In this document: positions 11,801 through 16,019 of the stretch, one piece after another
Position numbering within the stretch: position 1 is the first letter of the stretch
Layout: the number at the start of each line of letters is the position of its first letter
DNA from: Gammaproteobacteria bacterium
GTDB lineage: Bacteria; Pseudomonadota; Gammaproteobacteria; UBA1113
Direction: 5' to 3'
DNA: 17,675 nucleotides
Assembly (NCBI GenBank): GCA_019752835.1
Contig: JAIELR010000029.1
Coordinates: forward strand, 1-17,675
The notes under the pieces: model-generated
Databases searched by the model: none
Told to the model about the DNA's origin: nothing
The model's input: the letters and a program-made list of their open reading frames with translations, nothing else
Translations under genes and position numbers: made by a program

Positions 11801-12986
11801 CGCTGCTAATAGTACGCACTGAAGGATTCAGGCCGGCGTACAGGCTGACATCGCCACCCGGTGCAACCACCCAGGCATCCTTCTGGAAATGAATGTTGCT
11901 GCCCGAAATATCCACGAAGGAATTCTGCAGCTGCGTACTGTCCAGCATCGTTGTTTTATCGCTGGTCTCAGGCAATACTTCGGTAGTGCTGCCTTCACCC
12001 AGCGTCACGATTCCGCCTGCTGTCGCGTGGCGAGTATAGGGAAGATGCTCGGTTTGCACGACCGTCGTATCACGCGCCTGCAGCTTGATGGAACCATTGG
12101 CCGTGACCGAAGTAGTGGCCGTAATGCGCCCACTCTGATTGACCGCGATGCCTGCCAGCGTCACATTCCCACGCTCCGCAACAATCTGTCCCAGATTGGT
12201 GGCAGCACCGCCGTTATCCACCTCGACCAGAAGGCCGCGCATATTGGGTTCGCCGCTGGTGGCGAGATAAACCTTTTGTCCCGCAGCCAGCAGCGTTTGC
12301 CCATCGGGAGTCTGGATCAAACCGTTGTTGGTGACAGTGGGGGCGAACAACATGATTTTGCCGCCACTGTCAGCGGTCAGCGTCGCCCCGGCATCCACTT
12401 GCACAAAACCTGTAGTGCCGGCAAAAGCCGCTGAGCCATCGGTTTGCGACACAATGCCTTTGTTGAATAAATCGTCCGTCACATTCAGTGACGATGCCAC
12501 CAGGCTATGGACGTTTACCGTAGCACCGTTGCCGAACAAAATGCCGTTTGGGTTAATGAGAAATACCTGCCCATTGGCCGTCAGTCTCCCATAAATCTCG
12601 CTCAACCCGCCCGTGCTTGAAACGCGGTTCAATACTGCACTGGTGGAGTTAGGCTGCGCAAAATTCACGCTGGCGCCGGAGCCGATATTAAACGCGCCCC
12701 AATTCACAATCATCTTGCCGGTGTTCTGCGTCACCGTCATCGCGCTTCCGGAAGCCGAGATACTGCCGCTGCCGGAGCTGATCACACCCGCCGTCGGCAA
12801 GGCATTCGCAAGCGGAGCGGCATAAGCAGCATTGGCCACCGCCAGCGAAAAAGCCGCAGCCAATGCGTTACGGGTGCGTTTACGCTTGTCTGAACTCTTG
12901 CGTCCGTGCGCAACCGCCTCCTCCGACACCGGGACAAACATTGCAAGATGCCGACTAAATACCAAGCGAAATAAACCCGAATTCAT
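2877..12986 (-). CDS. Giant filamentous-haemagglutinin-like exoprotein (TpsA) with C-terminal DUF3739-type region
   Basis: This is a 3369-residue secreted protein. The reading frame is open to 13034, but I place the start at the ATG at 12984-12986. There GGAGAG stands 6 nt upstream, and the protein then opens with 'MNSGLFRLVFSRHLAMFVPV', a typical extended signal peptide region of type V secreted proteins. A Lys/Arg-rich stretch (30-39), a hydrophobic core and a cleavage site near AYA (about 57) follow. The TPS secretion domain spans about 58-310, with 'WGAFNIG' near 96 and the conserved NPNG at 145-148 in 'LINPNGILFGNGA'. About 2700 residues of Gly/Ser/Ala/Asn/Thr-rich repeats follow, as expected for a right-handed beta-helix. 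The last ~370 residues ('GGDILMWSNTGDIDAGKGSK', 'VVTGSGIGTL', 'SFVSVEVTGLG') match the DUF3739 region of proteobacterial haemagglutinin-like proteins. I found only one Cys, near residue 757. It has no PEP-CTERM or LPXTG anchor. It heads the operon with tpsB; an intrinsic terminator lies just upstream, so it needs its own promoter within about 12987-13106, an AT-rich stretch where I see no convincing sigma-70 boxes. Likely adhesin or surface fibre; ligand unknown. Confidence 0.95.
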   Translation of the reverse strand: MNSGLFRLVFSRHLAMFVPVSEEAVAHGRKSSDKRKRTRNALAAAFSLAVANAAYAAPLANALPTAGVISSGSGSISASGSAMTVTQNTGKMIVNWGAFNIGSGASVNFAQPNSTSAVLNRVSSTGGLSEIYGRLTANGQVFLINPNGILFGNGATVNVHSLVASSLNVTDDLFNKGIVSQTDGSAAFAGTTGFVQVDAGATLTADSGGKIMLFAPTVTNNGLIQTPDGQTLLAAGQKVYLATSGEPNMRGLLVEVDNGGAATNLGQIVAERGNVTLAGIAVNQSGRITATTSVTANGSIKLQARDTTVVQTEHLPYTRHATAGGIVTLGEGSTTEVLPETSDKTTMLDSTQLQNSFVDISGSNIHFQKDAWVVAPGGDVSLYAGLNPSVRTISSGDYAVANGSRIYFDGGSGIDVSGVGSGSTAADRAGETAAQRSVSSNIVAAQLLGSELRDAPLQRNGILYKSKVYVDSRVTGPDGSVGTSIADVSGYTSQIGHTVSERLAKGGSVKVQSEGDVVFNPGATINVSGGKVDYAGGSVTTTMLMASNGQVYDIAHAPKDLTYVSTKNVSYQEQGYTEGKDAGSVTFSAPAMVLQGKVKGDVTAGIHQRTAAARPQGATLQIGQNSVIADGALKDMMYTNVLHSDIVFDASSGSAAAPGYTEALSADQQQTLHLGRDFYAPSGFSNLKYYADGQITMEKGSNLQTNPGGSIVLNGGGIDVQGNLVAHGGTISLVSQLTEYGGKYGSNGTTNIKVCSSSALDVSGLWTNDMLNSGATDAVVLGGGKINLSASGLQAHGSGDVILDSGSSLNASGGAWLGSAGTLSSGNGGAIALKASGGYDDGMAHSGKLVLNGTLRADSLATGGSLSLTSGSVTIGSVARGTNGELLIDPALFRNGGFTSYGINGYESLMLSANTAIAPATQTRILDRSYILQGSGTDITSFSHLTMLPTGGMGATRKATNLSMTASTETTGVLTLDQGSSISADPGAAVSLTAMRQFTALGSISAPAGRITMTLSDDKGATVSEHLPYLNDQTLWLGAKSLLDVSGVANVYNNAYGQRTGAVMDAGSIVLDAWKGAVVAEQGAVLNLKGADATLDLKQGNMIAAKDVASRGGSLSISAREGVLFDAAMDAHGGNSSVAAGSFSLSLSKPIVERLYNDGLQTTDKYPTGLREIQLRASGSAVPSGLRTGDPMDAANNGIAYVFADKLANAGFDSVTLTSRDNIRMAENVVLTTRGAITLDAPNVYVDNGVHAVLNSSYAGIGNSQADYQGSSNVAVPVAGSGSLEVNARYIDLFGNQNLSGAQNAVFTSSGDIQLRGVLPSGKSVLVPSGSLQTAGDLTFNAARIYPSTLSTYTIRSNGADATVTFAPNGGDTGVPYSVLGTLNVEAANINQGGILRAPFGVISLRASNQLTLSDGSLTSVSAEGKTLPFGTTINGTSWTYDFGDQSLTLSTLPDKAVNLSSNSINAASGSTVDISGGGDLQAWEFTTGTGGTNDVLAANGVFAVLPGLTGAYMPGNSQSYGNGGLNSGDMIHLSGGNGLAAGNYVLLPAHYALMPGAYSVRAVSGKQDMLSQQNTANADGSMLMSGYRLQYGGLAADARTSGFVVASGSVARTQSEFTDTLASKFFKAAYADAQLTGYRLPADAGRLAISAANNLALDGIVAMNHASTARGAEVDISSSNIAISGDGSTETGYLTLSSNKLNAMGAESLMIGGTRTGTNAGAQFDVTASNVKLIGGASLSGQEIILAAADTVSMAGGTSVKGAGTAPVNNSALIIGSDSNPGSGDGALLRVSAGGQRDLVRHGTSQANGTLDVRTGATIAATGSIIADATYSNSLNGSVALANGGALRLGAPRISFGAPGASVSGLLFDNNKLTALGKPANLYLKSYSTLDFYGDVALGNNRLKSLTLESAGLTGYGNGVVSLTAGTVGFANPDGAAFSPIGTPGSGTLAVNAKQVDIGVNTFHTAGFDSVALTADQVTGKGTGGLDVTGNLSIDAGRITTASLADQTISATGSLQTSKHDVNGIGNAALGGKLTMSADTIIHGGIIDMPAGVVTLNASGAAGNDRLILQSGSQINDNGSAQTLGAAVALVDGGQVNLKTTGGDIRMDGGAVIDVSATGGASAGTLSIASAGTANLNGTLKGGAASGNGVASPKRGSFQLKAAMLTNFSALNALLENGSFNQSRNIHVAQGDINVAAADTVTAHNVTLTTDDGDMTVAGKIDASGDKGGIVNLNAGQVAGDGKGNLTMVLTAVINASATTAATESAGSSGDGGKVILSAATDSVTSPVSGSYIDAASGSMINVSGKGLGSDGMVVLRAPRLGVSSAKAAGTGIAINRFESSVIGDNAAIVAEGVKVYSSAADLTMNSTYINTIKSNNTGFLSNANAISTKLGWSSDNRFSVIAGDEVRSAGNITVANGMHLQPWGPGALTLRAAGDINVNANISAGFSSATSTGVLSSSGGAWTYRMTSGADLSSADTMATNDNSTGDFTLAAGKLIRTGTGDINIASGGSFNLGSSDSAIYSAGTPDTKDYRSYGSFRNPTDKVGTTTYTAAYPVNGGAIAIATKGDINGAYSGQLPADWLFRQGGVSNSTGLYTKKTSWWPFFAYFKENIGALGGGDVNIAAGGAINDLSAVIATNGRVFGSSPATGTLIVNGGGDLTVQAGKHISGGLFMVDKGVATIRAGGGLIAGSGGNNTAFALGDGKINVAALGQLDVMTVFNPMLTGMAAINKTTQGSSYFSTYGSDSAVTLTSLAGGVGITSNIDNLPNDLSWSSTGTDYLHLFPGTLRAIALGGDLAVGGAMAMAPAPNGDLQLAASAALNFKNSAYLAMSDMDPAIIPSALAPVSTTALIKNLLTSTYEGTTYHAATPVHQNDSSPVVIYAGSDIAGTSSSPSLVLPKKANVTAGHDIKDLWIAGQNLNNSDVSTITAGHDFIYGNALGSDGTFTYSGSGIIWGGPGYLNLTAGRNINLSNAYGIVTRGNLLNPALPEQGASLSVLAGANGADDSGFIAKYLDPQKNSVYSSDLTKFIKTVTGNEGSTDVQAWAAFQTLDASLKHQFVQQTFFNELKAAGIEHNDSKSANYGSYQRGYDAIATLYPDGGYNGNVDLSFSQIKTERGGDLNIMAPGGNIVVGLPKIPPSLIQSKDDPVTPYDDSPSKLGIFTVKGGNVNTFSQGTVEVAQSRVFTVAGGDILMWSNTGDIDAGKGSKTATSAPPPLVRTDAAGNTVVDLAGVVTGSGIGTLQTVSAAAPGTVYLIAPNGTVNAGDAGIRSSGNLVVAAAHVANADNISVAGVSSGVPAAADTSGLSMGISGATDPASSGRSGDQMAQAQTATQADSNKDSFLPSFVSVEVTGLGNEAQAEKNEKDKRL

Positions 12987-12992
12987 GCTGCG

Positions 12993-12998
12993 CTCTCC
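12993..12998 (-). promoter_or_regulatory. Ribosome-binding site that fixes the tpsA start
   Basis: GGAGAG on the minus strand, 6 nt before the ATG at 12984-12986. The alternative ATG at 13034 would add 16 residues ahead of the recognisable extended signal peptide and has no comparable site, so the downstream ATG is preferred. Confidence 0.8.
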
Positions 12999-13109
12999 AC
13001 AAAAAACATTTTCAGTAATTATTATGGCGATCAATTATTACAATTTGATTTTGCCTACCCCGTTTTCTGCCTGAATCGCTATGCTGCAAACAAGCCAGGC
13101 ACAAAACAG

Positions 13110-13143
13110 AAAAAGCCACCTCCCCATATTCCGGGGAGATGGC
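13110..13143 (-). terminator. Intrinsic terminator after the secreted Cys-rich gene
   Basis: On the minus strand GCCATCTCCCC (13143-13133) pairs along its full 11 bases, with one G-T wobble, with GGGGAGGTGGC (13125-13115). The loop is 7 nt, and TTTTT (13114-13110) follows at once. This is a textbook rho-independent terminator. It lies 50 bp after the stop of the 13194-14561 gene and isolates that unit from tpsA. Confidence 0.92.
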
Positions 13144-13193
13144 CGTCTTGCATCGTGCGGACAATACGACTTGCCCGCGATCACAACTGTTAC

Positions 13194-14561
13194 TTAGAAG
13201 TACATCAGGTGGTTTTGGCAGACGTTGTTGCCACGCGAGCCCTTGTGGGTCTGACCGGCAACATATGCAGCACCGCTGGCCGGGTCCGCATAGAGGCCTG
13301 GGAAGACAGCCAGGTTGGCGCCGTTGCCCATTTCAGTTACCAGGGCGTTGGCAACGTTCTTGGCGGCCACCACTGCATCGTTGCGATACAGCATCTCGGT
13401 TTCGTATGCGAAGTCATACAGGCCATCCACGGTAGTGGACTTTTGATTGGTGTTCAGGTTAGGCGAAACACCGTTCAGTTTGACCCACTTCCAGCCGCTG
13501 GCAGGTTGCGCATTTTCCAGAGACATCACACCGATGGTATAGCCAGCACCCAATGCAGCTTTGACGTTGCCGGTAGAAGAATTCTCTACCACGACAAATG
13601 CCGGGATACCGCTATAAGTAGGATCAGTAGAGATCACGCCAAACGCATCATAAGTGCCTGCGGTCGCTGGAGCCAAAGCGCCGCCCATTGCAGTCAAGGA
13701 CTTGCAAGGCGCATCCAGGAAGTACACATCGGAAGAAGCCTGCGTACCGGAAGTGCTGGTGCGGCGCTCCAGAGTCACAGGGCCCGTAACCGTTCCAGCG
13801 GGCAGATGGGGCAGCAGGGCGTTCCAGTTTTGCTGATAGGGGCTGCCAGGATTGGCGGCTACGATATTGGCGTACTGCGCCTTGCTGATGGAAGGCTGGC
13901 AATCACCGGCCGTGGCAACACCGGTACAAGTCGCAGCCAGCAGGCCACCGGCGATCTGGTCATTTTGCAAAGCGGTGTACAGCAGCGGAGATACAGCGAC
14001 ACCAAAGCCCTGACCGGCAAAACCGGCTTTCGTAGTATAAAGGGCGCCGGCGACTGGTGTGAACTGGCAACGAGCCTTCCAAACAGCGGCAGGCACATCG
14101 GTCAAGCCAACTTGAGGCACCTTGTTAACACCGGCTACGCTGTATGCGCAAGAACCTGCGACCGTACCAACCGTGTTATTGGCGTTGTAACCGGCAGTAA
14201 CCGTAGCGCTGCAGTTGTTGATGTCCGGGAACTTGATATTGGTCAGGTTAACTACTGGAGCCACACCGTTGGCCGAACCGCCTGCATCCGACTTGACAAC
14301 GATGAAGGAAGAACCGGCTGTCAGGCCAGAGGTTGCCTTGGCGCTGGAGCAGGAATAAACAAAGGCTTGCTTGCCGTCCTGATCATCCACATAAGTATCC
14401 ACTACGGTATTGCAGAAAGCACCCATGGACTTGGCCAGACCCGGGGTCTGGGCAGAAGCGCCGGAGATGTAGATCACGTTGGTTGCGGACAGGACGGCAG
14501 CTTGGGCGGACGTGCCAGCGCAGGCCAGTGCGCAGGCGAGTGCGATTTTGGTAAGTTGCAT
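13194..14561 (-). CDS. Secreted cysteine-rich protein of unknown function
   Basis: This is a 455-residue protein. The ATG at 14559-14561 has GGAG 9 nt upstream. Residues 1-21 are a Sec signal peptide (cleavage AQA/AVL). I count nine cysteines in the mature part, spread from residue 50 to the C-terminal 'NNVCQNHLMYF', which fits disulfide bonding outside the cytoplasm. The opening 'VIYISGASAQ' (29-38) and 'GSSFIVVKSDAGGSANGV' (83-100) recall the start and the Gly/Ser loop of PstS-like periplasmic binding proteins ('GAGASFP', 'GSGGG'), but the similarity is faint and I would not name a ligand. It has no PEP-CTERM tail and no membrane segment after the signal peptide. It lies 75 bp downstream of the 14637-15416 PEP-CTERM gene and ends at an intrinsic terminator, so it is probably the last gene of that unit, with a GC-rich hairpin between them. 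It could be a partner, client or cargo of the PEP-CTERM protein, or an independent periplasmic protein. A 475-codon frame on the opposite strand (13155-14582) is a shadow. Confidence 0.85.
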   Translation of the reverse strand: MQLTKIALACALACAGTSAQAAVLSATNVIYISGASAQTPGLAKSMGAFCNTVVDTYVDDQDGKQAFVYSCSSAKATSGLTAGSSFIVVKSDAGGSANGVAPVVNLTNIKFPDINNCSATVTAGYNANNTVGTVAGSCAYSVAGVNKVPQVGLTDVPAAVWKARCQFTPVAGALYTTKAGFAGQGFGVAVSPLLYTALQNDQIAGGLLAATCTGVATAGDCQPSISKAQYANIVAANPGSPYQQNWNALLPHLPAGTVTGPVTLERRTSTSGTQASSDVYFLDAPCKSLTAMGGALAPATAGTYDAFGVISTDPTYSGIPAFVVVENSSTGNVKAALGAGYTIGVMSLENAQPASGWKWVKLNGVSPNLNTNQKSTTVDGLYDFAYETEMLYRNDAVVAAKNVANALVTEMGNGANLAVFPGLYADPASGAAYVAGQTHKGSRGNNVCQNHLMYF

Positions 14562-14591
14562 TTTAAAATACTCCTAAATTAAGTTTGGTAT

Positions 14592-14613
14592 CGCCCCGGC
14601 GGAAGCCGGGGCG
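14592..14613 (-). other. GC-rich intercistronic hairpin
   Basis: CGCCCCGGC (14592-14600) and GCCGGGGCG (14605-14613) form a perfect 9-bp stem with a 4-nt loop. On the minus strand it follows the PEP-CTERM gene stop by 23 bp and precedes the next gene's ribosome-binding site. There is no T-run after it, so it may act as a partial terminator or as a 3' stabiliser that lowers expression of the downstream gene relative to the upstream one. Confidence 0.6.
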
Positions 14614-14636
14614 GTGATGCATAACACGTTTGTTTA

Positions 14637-15416
14637 TTAAGCCTGCATACGGCGGCGAGCGATGAAGCCCATCAGGCCGAGGCCAGCCAAGAACATGACA
14701 GAAGTGTCAGCTTCCGGCACGGCGGCGACAGCTGCAGCGGTGTAGGCCAACGTACCATTGCGGCCCAAGTTCCATACGCCAGGCGTAACCAGGTCAGATT
14801 GCATGTATTGGCTCTTGGTCAGCGGCAGAAGATTGTTGGTGCTGGTCTTGGTCAGCTTGTAGAACTGATCATCAGCACCCAAAGCGGCGGTGGTGGTGAA
14901 GCGATTCAAGTAATTGGACCAGTTGTTGCCAATCTGAGCGCCATTACCATTTGCACCGGGAGCAACCAGCACAGAAGCTCCTGCGCCAGCAGGTGCGTTA
15001 TACCCCAGCCAAGTATAGAAGGAACCGGTAGCAGCAGTGATAAGGTTGTAAGCTGAACCCAAACCAGCCGAGGTACCCATATCGTTAGACGTAGTCCACA
15101 GGGACTTGGTGGCCGTGTCTATACCCAGCACTTGGTAAGTCACGTTTGCAGCATTGAACCCGACAGTGCTGGTGAAGGCCGTCCAGTTAGCGTCGGCGGC
15201 AAAGCTTTTGCTCAGATTGCTGGCGCCGGTGAAGGAAGCTGCGGTTGGGGTGATGCTGTTCAGGGTAGCAATAAAGGTGTCCTGGGCGACAGAATCATAA
15301 GCCACCACAAACAACTCACCACCAGCCGAGGTGCTAATCGCAGCATTTGCCGCACCCGACATCGCCATCGCACCGATGGCAGCAGCCACCAGAGTTTTTT
15401 TCATTTTGATTTTCAT
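14637..15416 (-). CDS. PEP-CTERM sorting domain protein
   Basis: This is a 259-residue exported protein. The start at 15416 is supported by GGAG (15422-15425) a few bases upstream; an in-frame ATG four codons later has no such support. Residues 1-25 are a signal peptide ('MKKTLVAAAIGAMAMSGAANA' is its core, so cleavage falls after ANA). The C terminus is a classic PEP-CTERM signal: VPEAD (233-237), a hydrophobic helix with 'FLAGLGLMGF', then RRR at 254-256. By family knowledge this signal is recognised by an exosortase in the inner membrane and the protein goes to the surface or the exopolysaccharide matrix. The mature domain (26-232) is Ala/Thr/Asn-rich, without Cys. It begins 'GELFVVAYDS', comparable with 'SDLIFSAWDN' in the 16020-16904 protein, so the two are probable paralogues. 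Upstream are two tandem copies of a 133-bp region that carries putative regulatory dyads. The gene probably heads a two-gene unit with 13194-14561. Confidence 0.93.
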   Translation of the reverse strand: MKIKMKKTLVAAAIGAMAMSGAANAAISTSAGGELFVVAYDSVAQDTFIATLNSITPTAASFTGASNLSKSFAADANWTAFTSTVGFNAANVTYQVLGIDTATKSLWTTSNDMGTSAGLGSAYNLITAATGSFYTWLGYNAPAGAGASVLVAPGANGNGAQIGNNWSNYLNRFTTTAALGADDQFYKLTKTSTNNLLPLTKSQYMQSDLVTPGVWNLGRNGTLAYTAAAVAAVPEADTSVMFLAGLGLMGFIARRRMQA

Positions 15417-15446
15417 CGTTTCTCCTTAAAGTTAGGTTGTTAAGAC

Positions 15447-15461
15447 TGCATCAAGTAATCC
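15447..15461 (-). promoter_or_regulatory. Possible sigma-54-like promoter of the 14637-15416 gene
   Basis: The minus strand reads GGATTACTTGATGCAG here: GG (15461-15460), ten bases, then GC (15449-15448). That is the invariant -24/-12 spacing of sigma-54 promoters, although the bases between match the TGGCAC-N5-TTGCA consensus poorly. A start about 12 nt downstream would leave a short leader with the GGAG site. U2 has the same sequence. The copy before 16020-16904 has 11 bases between GG and GC, which weakens the case. No better sigma-70 pair was seen; TTGACT (-35-like) lacks a -10 at the right distance. Confidence 0.3.
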
Positions 15462-15552
15462 CCCCGCATGAAGTCAAGACCGCAATCTCGCCTTCATTTG
15501 ATGGGGCACTCGCATCCTACGAACACTCTGTTACAAACATCATCTCTCCGCA

Positions 15553-15568
15553 TAGTCCGTTAGGGCTA
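15553..15568. promoter_or_regulatory. Putative activator-binding dyad, U1
   Basis: TAGTCC-GTTA-GGGCTA, two 6-bp half-sites around a 4-bp spacer. Its centre is 112 bp from the GC of the promoter-proximal block. GTTAC at 15530-15534 begins 23 nt to the left. The architecture (16-bp dyad, ~120 bp upstream) is like that of NtrC-family enhancer sites. Confidence 0.5.
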
Positions 15569-15701
15569 GTTGTTAAGACTGCATCAAGTAATCCCCCCGC
15601 ATGAAATCAAGACCGCAATCTCGCCTTCATTTGATGGGGCGCTCACATCCTACGAACACTCTGTTACAAGCATCATCTCTCCGCATAGTCCGTTAGGGCT
15701 A
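15569..15701. repeat. 133-bp upstream repeat, copy U2 (tandem)
   Basis: Near-identical to U1 and directly abutting it, with four substitutions by eye. It duplicates the whole putative promoter region but has no gene of its own directly after it; transcription from it would pass through U1 into the PEP-CTERM gene. The low divergence points to a recent tandem duplication. Confidence 0.95.
15686..15701. promoter_or_regulatory. Putative activator-binding dyad, U2
   Basis: TAGTCC-GTTA-GGGCTA, identical to the U1 site and 133 bp away, with GTTAC at 15663-15667 beginning 23 nt to the left. Confidence 0.5.
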
Positions 15702-15925
15702 TTAGCACTGTGCTGATCCAGCAAACTTCCGGCGTAAGCCACTGAATAAAACAAACGCGCCGCGCCGTCGCGAAGCCGTGTGCAAGAATAATTGGGAAGT
15801 GTTACGCGAATTGCAGGGGTATATAGCCCGAACGGGCTATAGCCCATATGAGCACAGTACGGGTTCGTGCTATTTCAAATAATGCTATTTACCTGAAAGA
15901 GGGACTTGCGCCTTGATCTGTACAT
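15702..15925. other. Non-coding stretch between U2 and the 16020-16904 gene's hairpin
   Basis: I see no credible gene here; a 65-codon minus-strand frame (15650-15847) runs through the repeats and has no family resemblance. The segment holds a perfect-armed dyad at 15822-15841 with GTTAC (15801-15805) at the same 23-nt offset as in U1-U3. The dyad centre is 138 bp from the U2 dyad, close to the 133-bp repeat period, so this may be a heavily decayed further copy of the repeat. The remainder does not align convincingly by eye. Confidence 0.5.
15822..15841. promoter_or_regulatory. Perfect inverted repeat of the dyad family
   Basis: TATAGCCC (15822-15829), GAAC, GGGCTATA (15834-15841): 8-bp perfect arms and a 4-bp spacer. 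A further TAGCCC at 15840-15845 makes GGGCTATAGCCC, a second overlapping palindrome. The core TAGCCC-N4-GGGCTA is the symmetrical form of the sites in U1, U2 and U3. Confidence 0.5.
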
Positions 15926-15959
15926 GTGCAAAGGGCGCGATTTACCGCGCCCTTTGCAC
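15926..15959 (-). terminator. Strong hairpin after the 16020-16904 gene, probable terminator
   Basis: GTGCAAAGGGCGCG (15926-15939) and CGCGCCCTTTGCAC (15946-15959) form a perfect 14-bp stem with a 6-nt loop, 60 bp past the PEP-CTERM gene stop. No T-run follows on the minus strand (a short TTT follows on the plus strand), so it may end transcription with help from Rho or protect the 3' end. Confidence 0.6.
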
Positions 15960-16019
15960 TTTACCGATACCATGCATCACGCGGTGTGTTTGCTCCACCG
16001 CTACGGCGCATAAAACCGG

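Larger units (their letters stand above)
15436..15568. repeat. 133-bp upstream repeat, copy U1 (tandem)
   Basis: This copy starts 20 bp upstream of the 14637-15416 start codon and is followed directly by a second copy with exactly the same 133-bp period. I count 4 mismatches between U1 and U2. It contains a promoter-proximal block, a TGTTACA box (15529-15535) and a TAGTCC-GTTA-GGGCTA dyad at its far end. Confidence 0.95.

Noticed and set aside
13034..13034. Upstream ATG of tpsA giving 16 extra residues
   Set aside because: The extra residues precede a recognisable extended signal peptide and lack a good ribosome-binding site; the ATG at 12986 has GGAGAG at ideal spacing.
13017..13040. AATTATTA direct repeat (13017-13024 and 13033-13040) upstream of tpsA
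   Set aside because: Short AT-rich repeats are expected by chance in such a leader, and no convincing -35/-10 pair could be tied to them.
3265..13074. Many plus-strand frames of 60-250 codons opposite tpsA
   Set aside because: They arise from the skewed, repetitive codon use of the Gly/Ser/Ala-rich exoprotein. Their Pro/Leu/Ala or Arg/His/Gln-rich translations are typical shadows.
14499..14561. Lipobox in the signal peptide of the 13194-14561 protein (two 'LAC' triplets)
   Set aside because: The residue at -3 from each Cys is Ala rather than Leu, and a better signal peptidase I site (AQA/AVL) follows.
13155..14582. 475-codon plus-strand frame, longer than the gene opposite it
   Set aside because: It mirrors the 13194-14561 gene in antisense. 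The minus-strand gene has a ribosome-binding site, signal peptide and following terminator; the plus-strand frame is rich in Arg, His and Cys and resembles no family.
15436..15701. Direct repeats considered as a CRISPR array
   Set aside because: Only two 133-bp units, abutting and without spacers; this is a tandem duplication.
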